From: a virus
IMG/VR virus record: IMGVR_UViG_3300042294_001793
Location: 1 to 23,857 of that record
DNA length: 23,857 bases
Reading direction: 5' to 3' (one strand)
Position numbers and translations under genes: made by a program
In this document: positions 14,086-22,314 of the stretch, in pieces
How positions within the stretch are numbered: the stretch's first letter is position 1
Layout of the letters: each line of letters begins with the position of its first letter
The notes under the pieces: generated by a model
What the model saw: the letters and a program-made list of their open reading frames with translations, nothing else
The model's database searches: none
What the model was told of the DNA's origin: nothing

Positions 14086-17009
14086 ATCACACCAACTGTG
14101 CGAACTTCATTACGTGAAGCCGCTGCCTTTTCAATATCAGTGACTTTCGTGACGATGGTTAAATCTTGCAGTGCTGCCCGTACCTGTTCGCCCACGTTCG
14201 GGATGGCAGAAGGGACTGGACTGTTGCTGAAATTTACCACACCGTCAGCGAATTTATTACGAGTATTTAAAAATTCCAAAAGACCCGGATAATTAGACTG
14301 AGCAAATTTAGTACCGCGTGCAGTGATAACCGATTCGCCCTTACTCAGATAAGCCGGGATTGAATCGCTCGTTTCGTTTCCGGGACCGTCAAGACCGACA
14401 ACACCGGATGCGAATTTGGGAGGTGGTGGAGGTTTCTGTGCGGCAATCAATGCGATCTGTGCAATGCTTATGGCAGCACCAATGGCAGCACCAATAGGCC
14501 CTAATTGACCTGCTGCTTTTAAGACCGCTTGTGCGCCATTAATTATCGCCGTAGTTAAATTCAGAGCCTTCTCAGCGTTGAACTGCTTTACTTGCAACGC
14601 ATACGCCTCACGTGCAGCCTTTTGATTAATCTGAGCAATCTTGGTCTTTTTCTCTTCTTCGTTTAGCGTGCTATTTTCAACCTCTGCGATTTGTGCATCC
14701 CGAACCTGATTAATCCCGTCAATCTCGCGCTGATACCGTTCGTTGATTATTCCAACAACTTGATTAAGTGAATTCAATGTGAATTCTATAGCATCATTAA
14801 TCTTTGCTGCCTCTTCCGGTGTTGCCCCGAATAGTTCGCCTAACGATTGCGGAGGCTTTTCTATCTGCGACTGAGTTACCGCATTCTGCGCTCCAATAAT
14901 GGCTTGTTTTACCTTTTCTATATTGGCTAATTCCTGAGCAGTTACTTGACCATCTAAGTTAGCCAATGCCTCAACATTCTTTAATTGCAGTTCAAGATAC
15001 TTCAGGTTGATCTCAGCCTTGCGCGTTGCCTTTTCCTGCTCGCTTGCAATCGAATTATCTACCGCTGCAAGTTCATTTTCCTGCAACGTGCTATTTAACG
15101 CCACCTGTTCATTGATAGACTTTATCTGAATATCTAATTGTTCCTTTGCGAACTGCTCTTCTATCTTTTTAATGCCATCGTTTTTGATCCGCGTAATATC
15201 AACTTCTTTTAATCCCTGCTCACGTAATTTCGCCTCACGATCAACAAAACCTAATTCAAATGTTTTTAATCTATTTTGCAAACTGTCCTGTTCAATCTGC
15301 AACAATTCGAGTTCATTCGCCCTAATGCGTGCGGCTTCTTTCGCCTTTGCATCGTTATCGAATTTAGTTACCGCGTCTTGCTTTGCCTTACTAATTGCAG
15401 CACGCAATTCAATTTCTTTTTGCCCATTTCCGGTAATTGCTTTTAATTCATCGTCAAATGATTTAATCAACCGTTCCCGTTCAGTCAGGATAAATTTCTC
15501 GTTAAGTTCTTTCAGTTTTGCCTGATATTCTTTTTGCCTTTCAATGGCTTTCTCGTTCGCATCTTTACGCTTATCGTCTTGTTCTTTATTATCCTTTTGA
15601 GTTATGACATTAATGGTATTATTTGCGTCTAATATCGCCTGTGTTTGATCGTTAATTGTTTTACGAAGTTCTTCATATTTCTCTTTTTCTTCATCAGTCA
15701 ATTTAACATTTTGTGCCTTTAATTTAAGCGCATTCAATAACGATCTATTGGCTTGCAGCTGTGCATTTGTTGTAAGTATTATTTCGCGCTGCTTTTTCTT
15801 TTCCAGTTCAACCGTGCTTTTTCCTGATGCCTCAGCCAATGCGATTTCACGATCAATTGATTTCAATCTGTTATCAGATGCTGCCTTTAAAGTATCAGCA
15901 GCCTTTACCTGTGCTTCAGCTGATTTCTGCGATTCTTCTGCAAGTTTTCGCTGAGATCTTTCAGCCTCCGATGATAATCCGAAAAAATCACTGAGCGCAT
16001 TGGTCACCGTTTCAAAATTAGCAACCAGTGCAATTATGCCCGTAATCAATGCAGATATTCCTAACGTAGCCGCTGCCCATGCCGCAGTTGCAGTAACCCC
16101 AAATGCTGCGGTTAATCCTGTTACGATTGCCTGAATACCCGCGTATGCACCCTGTGCGACAGTTAACGCTTTTGTTCGCGCAAGTGTCAACGTGTCAATG
16201 ATCGCCCCCTTTTCTTTGACAATGTTAGCCACGTTCTGCGCAATGGCGATTGATTGCGTTGCAGTAGCAATAGTTTTCGCTGCGTCTTCGTTCTCGCCAA
16301 ATGCCAGCGTTGTTAATTGCAATGTTGATGTTACCGCTCCGGCAGTTGCAATCAAATCTTCAAATGTTTTCTTTGCCGGGTTCTTTGGCTCACGATTGCC
16401 GAACTCATCTAACTTGCCCTCTAACTGCCCGATTTGTAGCGTTAAGTTTCCGGCCTCATCCTGTGCATCTTTGAATTGCTGCGAGTCAATCGGGGCTGAT
16501 TGTATCGTTTGCTGCAATTCTTTTAGCCGCTCCTTTAAATCAAAGATTGAAACTGCCGCACCCTCTATTGCTGATTGATAGTTACCGACATTGCGGAAAT
16601 TATTACCGACCGCTGATTCATTGGCTTTTAATTCATTGGTCAAATCAAGGACCTCCTGAGCCAATGCCTGAGCAGATGCAGATGATTGCTTTTCCGCTGC
16701 ACCTAACCTATTTAATTCAGCAGTCTTTAATGATAACGATGCCTTTAATTCCTGATTTGATCGCGTTTGAAGATTGTTCGCCTTTATTATATTTTGGCTG
16801 ACCTTTTCCTGTTCACGTATTGCATCATTTAGGACTTTGATTTGTGCCGCATTTTTTAACGCTGCCTCGCTATTTTCACCCTCCGATTTAATTATAGCCT
16901 TATTGGCTGCAATTAATTTATTACGCTCCTCACGTAATCTCGCAGTGTTTTTTATCGCCTCATCAGCTTGAAATTCAATCCTGATTATTTCAACTGTTTC
17001 TTCTGCCAT
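14082..17009 (-). CDS. tail tape measure protein
   Basis: A 975-residue protein. Coiled-coil, Lys/Glu/Gln/Ala-rich helices fill most of residues 1-190 and 340-780; a hydrophobic region at about 290-335 (ATLGISALITGIIALVANF) and another near 860-880 (AAIGAAISIAQIALIAAQ) look membrane-active; the end has FASGVVGLDGPGNETSDSIP and AYLSKGESVITARG, a typical tape-measure C-terminal signature. It sets tail length; by the usual 1.5 angstrom per residue it would correspond to a tail of roughly 145 nm. It is the longest gene in the window. It begins 1 base after the 45-codon gene and is followed by the HTH-like gene with ATGA overlap. Confidence 0.9.
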   Translation of the reverse strand: MAEETVEIIRIEFQADEAIKNTARLREERNKLIAANKAIIKSEGENSEAALKNAAQIKVLNDAIREQEKVSQNIIKANNLQTRSNQELKASLSLKTAELNRLGAAEKQSSASAQALAQEVLDLTNELKANESAVGNNFRNVGNYQSAIEGAAVSIFDLKERLKELQQTIQSAPIDSQQFKDAQDEAGNLTLQIGQLEGKLDEFGNREPKNPAKKTFEDLIATAGAVTSTLQLTTLAFGENEDAAKTIATATQSIAIAQNVANIVKEKGAIIDTLTLARTKALTVAQGAYAGIQAIVTGLTAAFGVTATAAWAAATLGISALITGIIALVANFETVTNALSDFFGLSSEAERSQRKLAEESQKSAEAQVKAADTLKAASDNRLKSIDREIALAEASGKSTVELEKKKQREIILTTNAQLQANRSLLNALKLKAQNVKLTDEEKEKYEELRKTINDQTQAILDANNTINVITQKDNKEQDDKRKDANEKAIERQKEYQAKLKELNEKFILTERERLIKSFDDELKAITGNGQKEIELRAAISKAKQDAVTKFDNDAKAKEAARIRANELELLQIEQDSLQNRLKTFELGFVDREAKLREQGLKEVDITRIKNDGIKKIEEQFAKEQLDIQIKSINEQVALNSTLQENELAAVDNSIASEQEKATRKAEINLKYLELQLKNVEALANLDGQVTAQELANIEKVKQAIIGAQNAVTQSQIEKPPQSLGELFGATPEEAAKINDAIEFTLNSLNQVVGIINERYQREIDGINQVRDAQIAEVENSTLNEEEKKTKIAQINQKAAREAYALQVKQFNAEKALNLTTAIINGAQAVLKAAGQLGPIGAAIGAAISIAQIALIAAQKPPPPPKFASGVVGLDGPGNETSDSIPAYLSKGESVITARGTKFAQSNYPGLLEFLNTRNKFADGVVNFSNSPVPSAIPNVGEQVRAALQDLTIVTKVTDIEKAAASRNEVRTVGVI

Positions 17010-17010
17010 G

Positions 17011-17148
17011 TCAATTCAAAAAAATGTAAAAAGTCAATATCGGTATGCCTGCGTAATAGTACACGAACTCATCGTGAATACTCCAGTTGTATTGAACCCT
17101 AAATGTAATCGGTGTCATTGTGCTTAACTCGATAAAGTTTGGGTTCAT
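17011..17148 (-). CDS. small 45-residue gene between tail protein and tape measure
   Basis: A 46-codon reading frame (including stop) whose ATG overlaps the upstream gene's stop as ATGA and whose TGA lies one base before the tape measure ATG. It fills the only gap in this part of the operon. It starts MNPNFIELSTMTPITFRV and ends with an aromatic, hydrophobic stretch (YYYAGIPILTFYIFLN), which could be a membrane or packing segment. No family is recognised. Its exact fit between coupled genes supports translation; its role might be tail assembly. Confidence 0.65.
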   Translation of the reverse strand: MNPNFIELSTMTPITFRVQYNWSIHDEFVYYYAGIPILTFYIFLN

Positions 17149-19133
17149 ATCCCGATTAATACCACTTTAGTTGATTGTTCCGATCCGGTGTATTCTGCGA
17201 TTTCATCCACGAAAAAGTAACGATTAAACTTGCTGATGAAGACAGGATATTTAAATCTGAATGACTGAATATCCAAGTCATTTAGTTTAAAATACGCCGT
17301 TACCTTTTGCACCCTTTCTGTCATTGGTGCCAGCAATTGCCAAAAGTAATCCTCATATAGTTTTGACCAGTCCAAAGAATACGGACTGTTGTCATAATCG
17401 AAGTAGGCAACTTTATGCGCAGCTGAAATCAATGATGGTGAGTATCGCAAAAAAAACGTCGTTTCATCCCGAGCAATTGCGAATCTTAATTTCCCATCTA
17501 AATTTATTCTTCTGCTATTCTCATCCCATAAAGGCATAAAGATACTCGGACTTGGCATCAATAATATTGAACGCTCATCAGAATAATCTGCATCCGATTC
17601 AATATAATTTTCGGTTTCTCGAATCTGCTCATTAAATACTAATAAACTTTTTGAGTATTTTAAATCTGATGACCATTTGAATTTAGTTGTTCTACCAATT
17701 CCGTCTAATATAAAAGTAACATCAAATGGAATGCTTAAATCTAATTTGTCCGACCAATCAACAGCTTGTGTTTTATTAGCAGCAATTTCATCCAGTCTTA
17801 TAATTTCAATTTCTTTAGTGAACTCATTAACATCATAAATCGCTGCGAATATATTTCCAACTTCCTTAATGAATTTCCCAATTGTAATATCTGGCAAATG
17901 GTTATTCAATTCAAGCCAACGATTCCATGTTGTCTTTTCTGCCGATACCGATACGATTTCAAAATCACCACCAACCCAAAATGTGGATGGGTTGGCTGCG
18001 AAATCAATATCATTACAAATAAAAATGCAAAAATAATCACTGGTGTTTTTCGAGAAATCTTCATTCGCATTTTCACAAGCAAATTCACCAGTAACTGTTC
18101 CTGTGTAATTAGTTACAACATTTGATGTTGTTGTTAAAATTCTTTTTTGATAAACAAAACGGCTCGGAACCTCTTCGAATGTTATGTTATCTGATGAATT
18201 TCTTTGAACAATATAAAAATCAATAGTAGCAGATGCAGCCGTAAATTCTTTTCTTGTATTTATATCATAATTAAATTCAAAAGTGTAATTACCAACAAAT
18301 GGCGCAGCATAAGCCCACGTTGTAGCAGCTCCAACAGTGAATCCCGCTAACCTGTGTTCTCTCGTTAAATTAAATGTATCTGATATTATTGTTTGATCAA
18401 ATACTACAACAACTCTATTTACTAAAACATCAAATATCAAATAATCATCAATATTTAAATTTATTACAAACTGCGATGCAAATTCATTAGTAATATTGAA
18501 ATTAGCCGGAGGAATCATCAGCCTTTCAAAAAAATCTAAATCATAAGTGCTGCCTTTCCATGAATAACCGAATGTATTACCTATTCTTTCAAAAAGATCT
18601 TTTACATAATAAAACCACAATACACCCTTTGCAATTAAGCTGCTGTTTATTGTTGACTGTACACCTGTGTCATGTATAGGATATACAAATGACTGTGTGT
18701 AGTCACGATTTCTGAAATCATATACATTTCCTAAATTCCAACGTGCATCAACAAGCAATGGTATATCGCTAAAATCAATCGCGCTCATTTTCGACTTATT
18801 CAGCTTGTCGAATAAAGTACCATTCCCGGCGCGAATAGACAAGGTTATATCTGTGCTGACCTGCTCGATTATGACCGTTACATTTGTTGCTATCTCAATC
18901 CCACCTGATATGATCTTACCGACCTGCTCCTGATACTGACTGCCTGAGAAATCCTCAAACTGACGAACACCCAGCGCATCCCGGTTCTTCTTTGTTGCCG
19001 GAACAGTGAACTTATTTGTGAACGAACTGAACCTGTTCTGCAATGACCCTATGGATGCAGCCTTGCGTGTTAATGCAACAACTGTATCTGACCTCAGATC
19101 AAGTTCAATATCGTTGACAATTACCTTTATCAT
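17145..19133 (-). CDS. large tail/baseplate protein (Tal/hub-like)
   Basis: A 662-residue protein. The first 150 residues are a beta-rich domain with MIKVIVNDIELDLRSDTVVA and SFTNKFTVPATKKNRDALG, typical of Bacteroidota phage tail proteins. A central part (about 150-390) follows that is AT-rich in DNA. The C-terminal half has LPDITIGKFIKEVGNIFAAI followed by VNEFTKEIEIIRL, which looks like a hub or tail-associated domain, and then KYPVFISKFNRYFFVDEI. It starts in the ATGA overlap with the upstream gene. Placement directly before the tape measure and large size fit a baseplate hub or tail tip protein; enzymatic activity is not evident. Confidence 0.6.
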   Translation of the reverse strand: MIKVIVNDIELDLRSDTVVALTRKAASIGSLQNRFSSFTNKFTVPATKKNRDALGVRQFEDFSGSQYQEQVGKIISGGIEIATNVTVIIEQVSTDITLSIRAGNGTLFDKLNKSKMSAIDFSDIPLLVDARWNLGNVYDFRNRDYTQSFVYPIHDTGVQSTINSSLIAKGVLWFYYVKDLFERIGNTFGYSWKGSTYDLDFFERLMIPPANFNITNEFASQFVINLNIDDYLIFDVLVNRVVVVFDQTIISDTFNLTREHRLAGFTVGAATTWAYAAPFVGNYTFEFNYDINTRKEFTAASATIDFYIVQRNSSDNITFEEVPSRFVYQKRILTTTSNVVTNYTGTVTGEFACENANEDFSKNTSDYFCIFICNDIDFAANPSTFWVGGDFEIVSVSAEKTTWNRWLELNNHLPDITIGKFIKEVGNIFAAIYDVNEFTKEIEIIRLDEIAANKTQAVDWSDKLDLSIPFDVTFILDGIGRTTKFKWSSDLKYSKSLLVFNEQIRETENYIESDADYSDERSILLMPSPSIFMPLWDENSRRINLDGKLRFAIARDETTFFLRYSPSLISAAHKVAYFDYDNSPYSLDWSKLYEDYFWQLLAPMTERVQKVTAYFKLNDLDIQSFRFKYPVFISKFNRYFFVDEIAEYTGSEQSTKVVLIGI

Positions 19134-20581
19134 GCCGTCTGATTGAATTGCTCAGGGAATACAATGCTCATTTCAATTCTGAATAGATTGTCATCACCCC
19201 GACCGATGGTAAAAGTGCCGGGTTCAACCAATACGCCCGTTCTTTTCCATCCAGTGCCATCCGCAGTAAGGACATCAACTTTAGTAGATGTTAGCAACGA
19301 TTTAAGGCCATCTATTTGATTGCGTGTCAATCCCTCTGCACCAATCGTTAATTTCTTAAACGGCTTTTTCTCGTACCAATTCGCACGCTCTGTCAGGTTA
19401 TCAATCGTATCAAATGCCGTCTGGTAAGTATCGCCCCCATCAACCTGCAATGATTCACTATACTTAGCGTTAAATAGCCAATAAGAGCGATTGCCGAGAG
19501 CGCCAAGCCATTGAAGATATATCCCATTACAATCAAGGTCTTCCGAATTGATCACATCGAAGTAATGAACTTCAGTTAATCCAACACCTCCTGATGATAA
19601 TTGCAATTGAACAGAACCACTTACCACCTTTTGACCCCAACTGCTGATGTCTGTGTCCGGTTCGATTCTGTTTAGATAATTAATATCCGCAACATTAAGC
19701 GGTCCAGCAGCACTCCCACCAATTTGAGCCCCTGCTGAATTGTAAAATGCAGTCACAATCTGAGTATTGACTGCAACTAAATCATTCGGGAAAATATAAC
19801 TCACATCAAATGGATAGCCTGCAAAGTACCTACTTCGGGCAAAGTCAGTTATGAATTTTCCAGTAGGTCCAGACGACGGGTAATATTCTGCATAGTTACC
19901 ATTATAATCATGACCGATCTGAAAGGCCCCATTAACGCCGAAACTTGATGAACTGTAACTTTCATAAGGCTGATAAGCTACGCCTGCAAATTGTCGCCAT
20001 GCTTCTCGTGTTCTGAATTTAAAAGGTATGGTTGAACCAGTGTCTTTTTCGCCATTCGCCGAAGTGTTCAGCGTTATTGTGTCAGGATTGCTCGTGTATG
20101 ATTGCAGCGATCCGGATATGTCTATCTTAATCAATCCAGTGGTATCAGGTGTTGCAAGTAAAGTAGCAAGTATCTGATTATCACTCGGAGTTGCAGAGGC
20201 TGATATTGTTACAATTTGAACCTCAATAAAGTAATTCAGTCGCTGAGTAGTGTTATTTGCATAACCGGGATAAGTACCGACTGGCAAAACTATTGCAACA
20301 TTCGTAATTAGATTATTGCCGCTCAAACTGGTAACCGTTGCAAGTCCAGAATAGATGCCCGGACAATTCACATAAAGAACATCATCCGGTGCCGCCCCTG
20401 TTGATGAGCCGAAATTAAGCCTAAGAAAACCGCCTGAATCAGAAACGCTCGCAAATTCGTAATCTTTACGCTGCCATTCAAGCAATATAGGATTGTGTAC
20501 CGCAACCCATCTGGATTCAATCGGTGGTGATCCGCTATTGGGTACATACTGCCCTAAGTCGCGTGTGTTGTATATTGCCAT
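19130..20581 (-). CDS. tail protein, distal-tail-like
   Basis: A 483-residue, beta-rich protein beginning MAIYNTRDLGQYVPNSGSPP. A middle segment contains repeats of Ser/Thr strands. The C-terminal 130 residues carry CNGIYLQWLGALGNRSYWLF and later KPFKKLTIGAEGLTRNQIDG, a signature seen in Bacteroidota phage tail structural proteins. Start overlaps the previous stop as TAATG; its end overlaps the next gene as ATGA. Likely a baseplate or distal tail protein; no enzyme motif. Confidence 0.6.
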   Translation of the reverse strand: MAIYNTRDLGQYVPNSGSPPIESRWVAVHNPILLEWQRKDYEFASVSDSGGFLRLNFGSSTGAAPDDVLYVNCPGIYSGLATVTSLSGNNLITNVAIVLPVGTYPGYANNTTQRLNYFIEVQIVTISASATPSDNQILATLLATPDTTGLIKIDISGSLQSYTSNPDTITLNTSANGEKDTGSTIPFKFRTREAWRQFAGVAYQPYESYSSSSFGVNGAFQIGHDYNGNYAEYYPSSGPTGKFITDFARSRYFAGYPFDVSYIFPNDLVAVNTQIVTAFYNSAGAQIGGSAAGPLNVADINYLNRIEPDTDISSWGQKVVSGSVQLQLSSGGVGLTEVHYFDVINSEDLDCNGIYLQWLGALGNRSYWLFNAKYSESLQVDGGDTYQTAFDTIDNLTERANWYEKKPFKKLTIGAEGLTRNQIDGLKSLLTSTKVDVLTADGTGWKRTGVLVEPGTFTIGRGDDNLFRIEMSIVFPEQFNQTA

Positions 20582-21066
20582 TATCCTTTAAAAAGTTCTG
20601 TTCTGAATTTTGAAATAACATCTAACACCACAGACTTGGCTAACTTTTCAATGCGCCCGTCTTCAATTACTCCGCTAATTACTCTGCTTGGTTTGCTTCT
20701 GCCGTAGTAATCTGTCCCGCGATACAATTTGGTGCCTTCTCTGTGAATCTTGCGCGTAATAATATACGCCAGCGAATCCTTACTGATGTTTCCGGTTGGT
20801 GTGATCCCCTTATCATCAATCCAACTTCGGATCGCCTGCCTTAACTCACCATTACCCCCTCCGCTTGTCGGCTTCCGACCTAACTCAATCGCCCCCGCAT
20901 ATCTCAATCCGGTTACAACCAACTGATCCGGTTTGATCTCAGCCTTTAGAGACCGATTAAACTTACCCGAAGCAGTGACACCGGATGAATCCATCGAATC
21001 GCGCAAATCCTGAATGAACCGCGCAGCAAAGGATTGAAGTATATCCGTGTCAATTACTATGGCCAT
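20581..21066 (-). CDS. HK97 gp10-like tail completion protein
   Basis: A 161-residue protein containing the motif LRYAGAIELGRKPTSGGG at about 54-71, which is typical of HK97 gp10-like/tail completion proteins (Y-A-x-x-x-E-x-G). A later basic stretch (IHREGTKLYRGTDYYGRSK) is also common in this family. It would act at the head-tail joining interface or tail completion. I start at the ATG at 21066, six bases after the preceding stop; a TTG at 21075 is also possible. It follows the tail terminator candidate and precedes the distal-tail-like gene. Confidence 0.7.
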   Translation of the reverse strand: MAIVIDTDILQSFAARFIQDLRDSMDSSGVTASGKFNRSLKAEIKPDQLVVTGLRYAGAIELGRKPTSGGGNGELRQAIRSWIDDKGITPTGNISKDSLAYIITRKIHREGTKLYRGTDYYGRSKPSRVISGVIEDGRIEKLAKSVVLDVISKFRTELFKG

Positions 21067-21071
21067 TTTTA

Positions 21072-21542
21072 TCAAGTGATTGGTAAATCAGGATCATACG
21101 TTGCGCATACCTCTTCTGTCATCGGCAGTAATACAACCCGTAAATATTGAAATACACCAGATGCTTTTACATCGAATAATTCAATGTAATCGCGTATCGG
21201 TTGCGTAAGTTCAACGCTCTTCACTGCCTCGTGCTTGTCTAAATTCAGCACCATCCGCTTTGCCTCAATCCGCATGGCCTCGATCTCAATATCGTGATCA
21301 GGTTGAGCATTGCTGCGCTGCGTATTTTCGTTGTATGCACCGTAAATCAGAAGTATATCGTAAACCTCTTCCACATTGTTTGCCCGGTAACTATACGGCA
21401 TATCAATTGGTCTATTCAATAAGACGAACGGTGAGGGTACAGTATCAACTGAGACATTTGCTGCTGATCTCGGTTCGCTGATGAACGTGCTAATATTCGT
21501 CATCGTTGCCACGCATTGCTGAATAATCTGCACTATCCTCAT
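21072..21542 (-). CDS. putative tail terminator protein
   Basis: A 156-residue protein with ANNVEEVYDILLIYGAYNEN and later DHDIEIEAMRIEAKRMVL, a mixture of strands and helices in line with small tail terminator or tail-completion proteins next to gp10-like genes. Its ATG overlaps the TGA of the frameshifted chaperone as ATGA, so it is coupled to the extension. No strong family motif. The role is inferred from its neighbour and size. Confidence 0.5.
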   Translation of the reverse strand: MRIVQIIQQCVATMTNISTFISEPRSAANVSVDTVPSPFVLLNRPIDMPYSYRANNVEEVYDILLIYGAYNENTQRSNAQPDHDIEIEAMRIEAKRMVLNLDKHEAVKSVELTQPIRDYIELFDVKASGVFQYLRVVLLPMTEEVCATYDPDLPIT

Positions 21543-22314
21543 TTGCGTTTTGCTTTACGTTCCATAATATCAGCCATCTTTTTCTCGTATTGGTGCTGCT
21601 GCTGATTCATTAGCATTTTGATCAACACATCCTGCATCGGTAGCCTAACAACCTGATTCCATTTGATCAGATCACCACCCGCCAGTGTATCAATACTATT
21701 CATCGCTCCGAATCGCTTAAAGTCCTTAATGCCCGCCCGTATTTGTTCAGCTGAATAATCCGGCTCGCTGAACTTGGCTTGTTTGAAAAAGTCAGAAACT
21801 TGGCTAAAAAAAAACCTGCGATTGCAAAGGCCTCTGATAATGGCAGGGCTCCTACAAACTGCTCAATCACCTTTTGACGGTCCTCTGAATACTTCTCAGG
21901 ATTCTGAATGCAGATTGCTATACATGGTGCGACCTTGTCAATATCTTTGCGCTGCTTATCGTTCACGATCGTTTCCAAATTCAAATGTTGCGCATAGATC
22001 ATAGCACCAGGTTTGAATGAGCGCAGAAAGTACCGAGTATCACCCAGCTGAAATATCTCAGGCGGTGCTTGTTTTAATAAGTCCTGTTCGTTTACATCCT
22101 CATTGAGCCATTGAAGCACCGGAGTAATTAACGCATCAACATCACCAGTTCGCAACCGATAACACGTATCGTAGGGCAGCCCGGTCAGTATCGACAAGGT
22201 CACAACAACATCCGCATTTTTATTGGCCGATAAATCAATCGCCTGTTTTAAAGTAACATCAGCCCACCTTGTCGGTACGTGAACCTTTTTTTTATCAATT
22301 AGGAATGTTACCAT
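21539..22314 (-). CDS. tail assembly chaperone, -1 frameshift product (gpGT-like)
   Basis: After 170 codons the ribosome can slip -1 on T TTT TTA (21811-21805) and read 88 more codons to a TGA at 21541-21539, giving 258 residues. The extension begins SQVSDFFKQAKFSEPDYSAE, continues with KDFKRFGAMNSIDTLAGGD, then VVRLPMQDVLIKMLMNQQQQ and a basic end MERKAKRK. It has no internal stop, reads like protein throughout, and its TGA forms an ATGA overlap with the next gene. This is the lambda G/GT arrangement. The extended form would bind tape measure. Alternative: a homopolymer sequencing error splitting one gene. Confidence 0.75.
21700..22314 (-). CDS. tail assembly chaperone, short (zero-frame) product
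   Basis: A 204-residue protein of Bacteroidota phage tail-chaperone type. It starts with MVTFLIDKKKVHVPTRWADV and contains KQAIDLSANKNADVVVTLSI. The C-terminal part PLSEAFAIAGFF reaches the slippery run at codons 168-170. Past the run the zero frame continues only 34 codons (AKFLTFSNKPSSAS and LSDSER), a short tail as in lambda gpG-type proteins. The start overlaps the terminase stop by 7 bases. Together with the extended product it would bind the tape measure and tube subunits during tail assembly. Confidence 0.75.
   Translation of the reverse strand: MVTFLIDKKKVHVPTRWADVTLKQAIDLSANKNADVVVTLSILTGLPYDTCYRLRTGDVDALITPVLQWLNEDVNEQDLLKQAPPEIFQLGDTRYFLRSFKPGAMIYAQHLNLETIVNDKQRKDIDKVAPCIAICIQNPEKYSEDRQKVIEQFVGALPLSEAFAIAGFFLAKFLTFSNKPSSASRIIQLNKYGRALRTLSDSER
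21805..21811 (-). promoter_or_regulatory. programmed -1 frameshift slippery site
   Basis: In the zero frame the site reads T TTT TTA, the same heptamer as the HIV-1 gag-pol site and in the correct phase (X XXY YYZ), inside a run of nine T on the minus strand (21814-21806). A 7-bp stem GTTCAGC/GCTGAAC with a 15-base loop lies at 21773-21745, about 31 bases downstream, further than the usual 5-9 bases for a stimulator, so it is only a possible aid. Confidence 0.75.

Noticed and set aside
21745-21773. Hairpin as a definite frameshift stimulator
   Set aside because: The 7-bp stem is about 31 bases from the slippery site, beyond the usual spacing, and part of it is a simple 10-base palindrome; listed only as a possibility.
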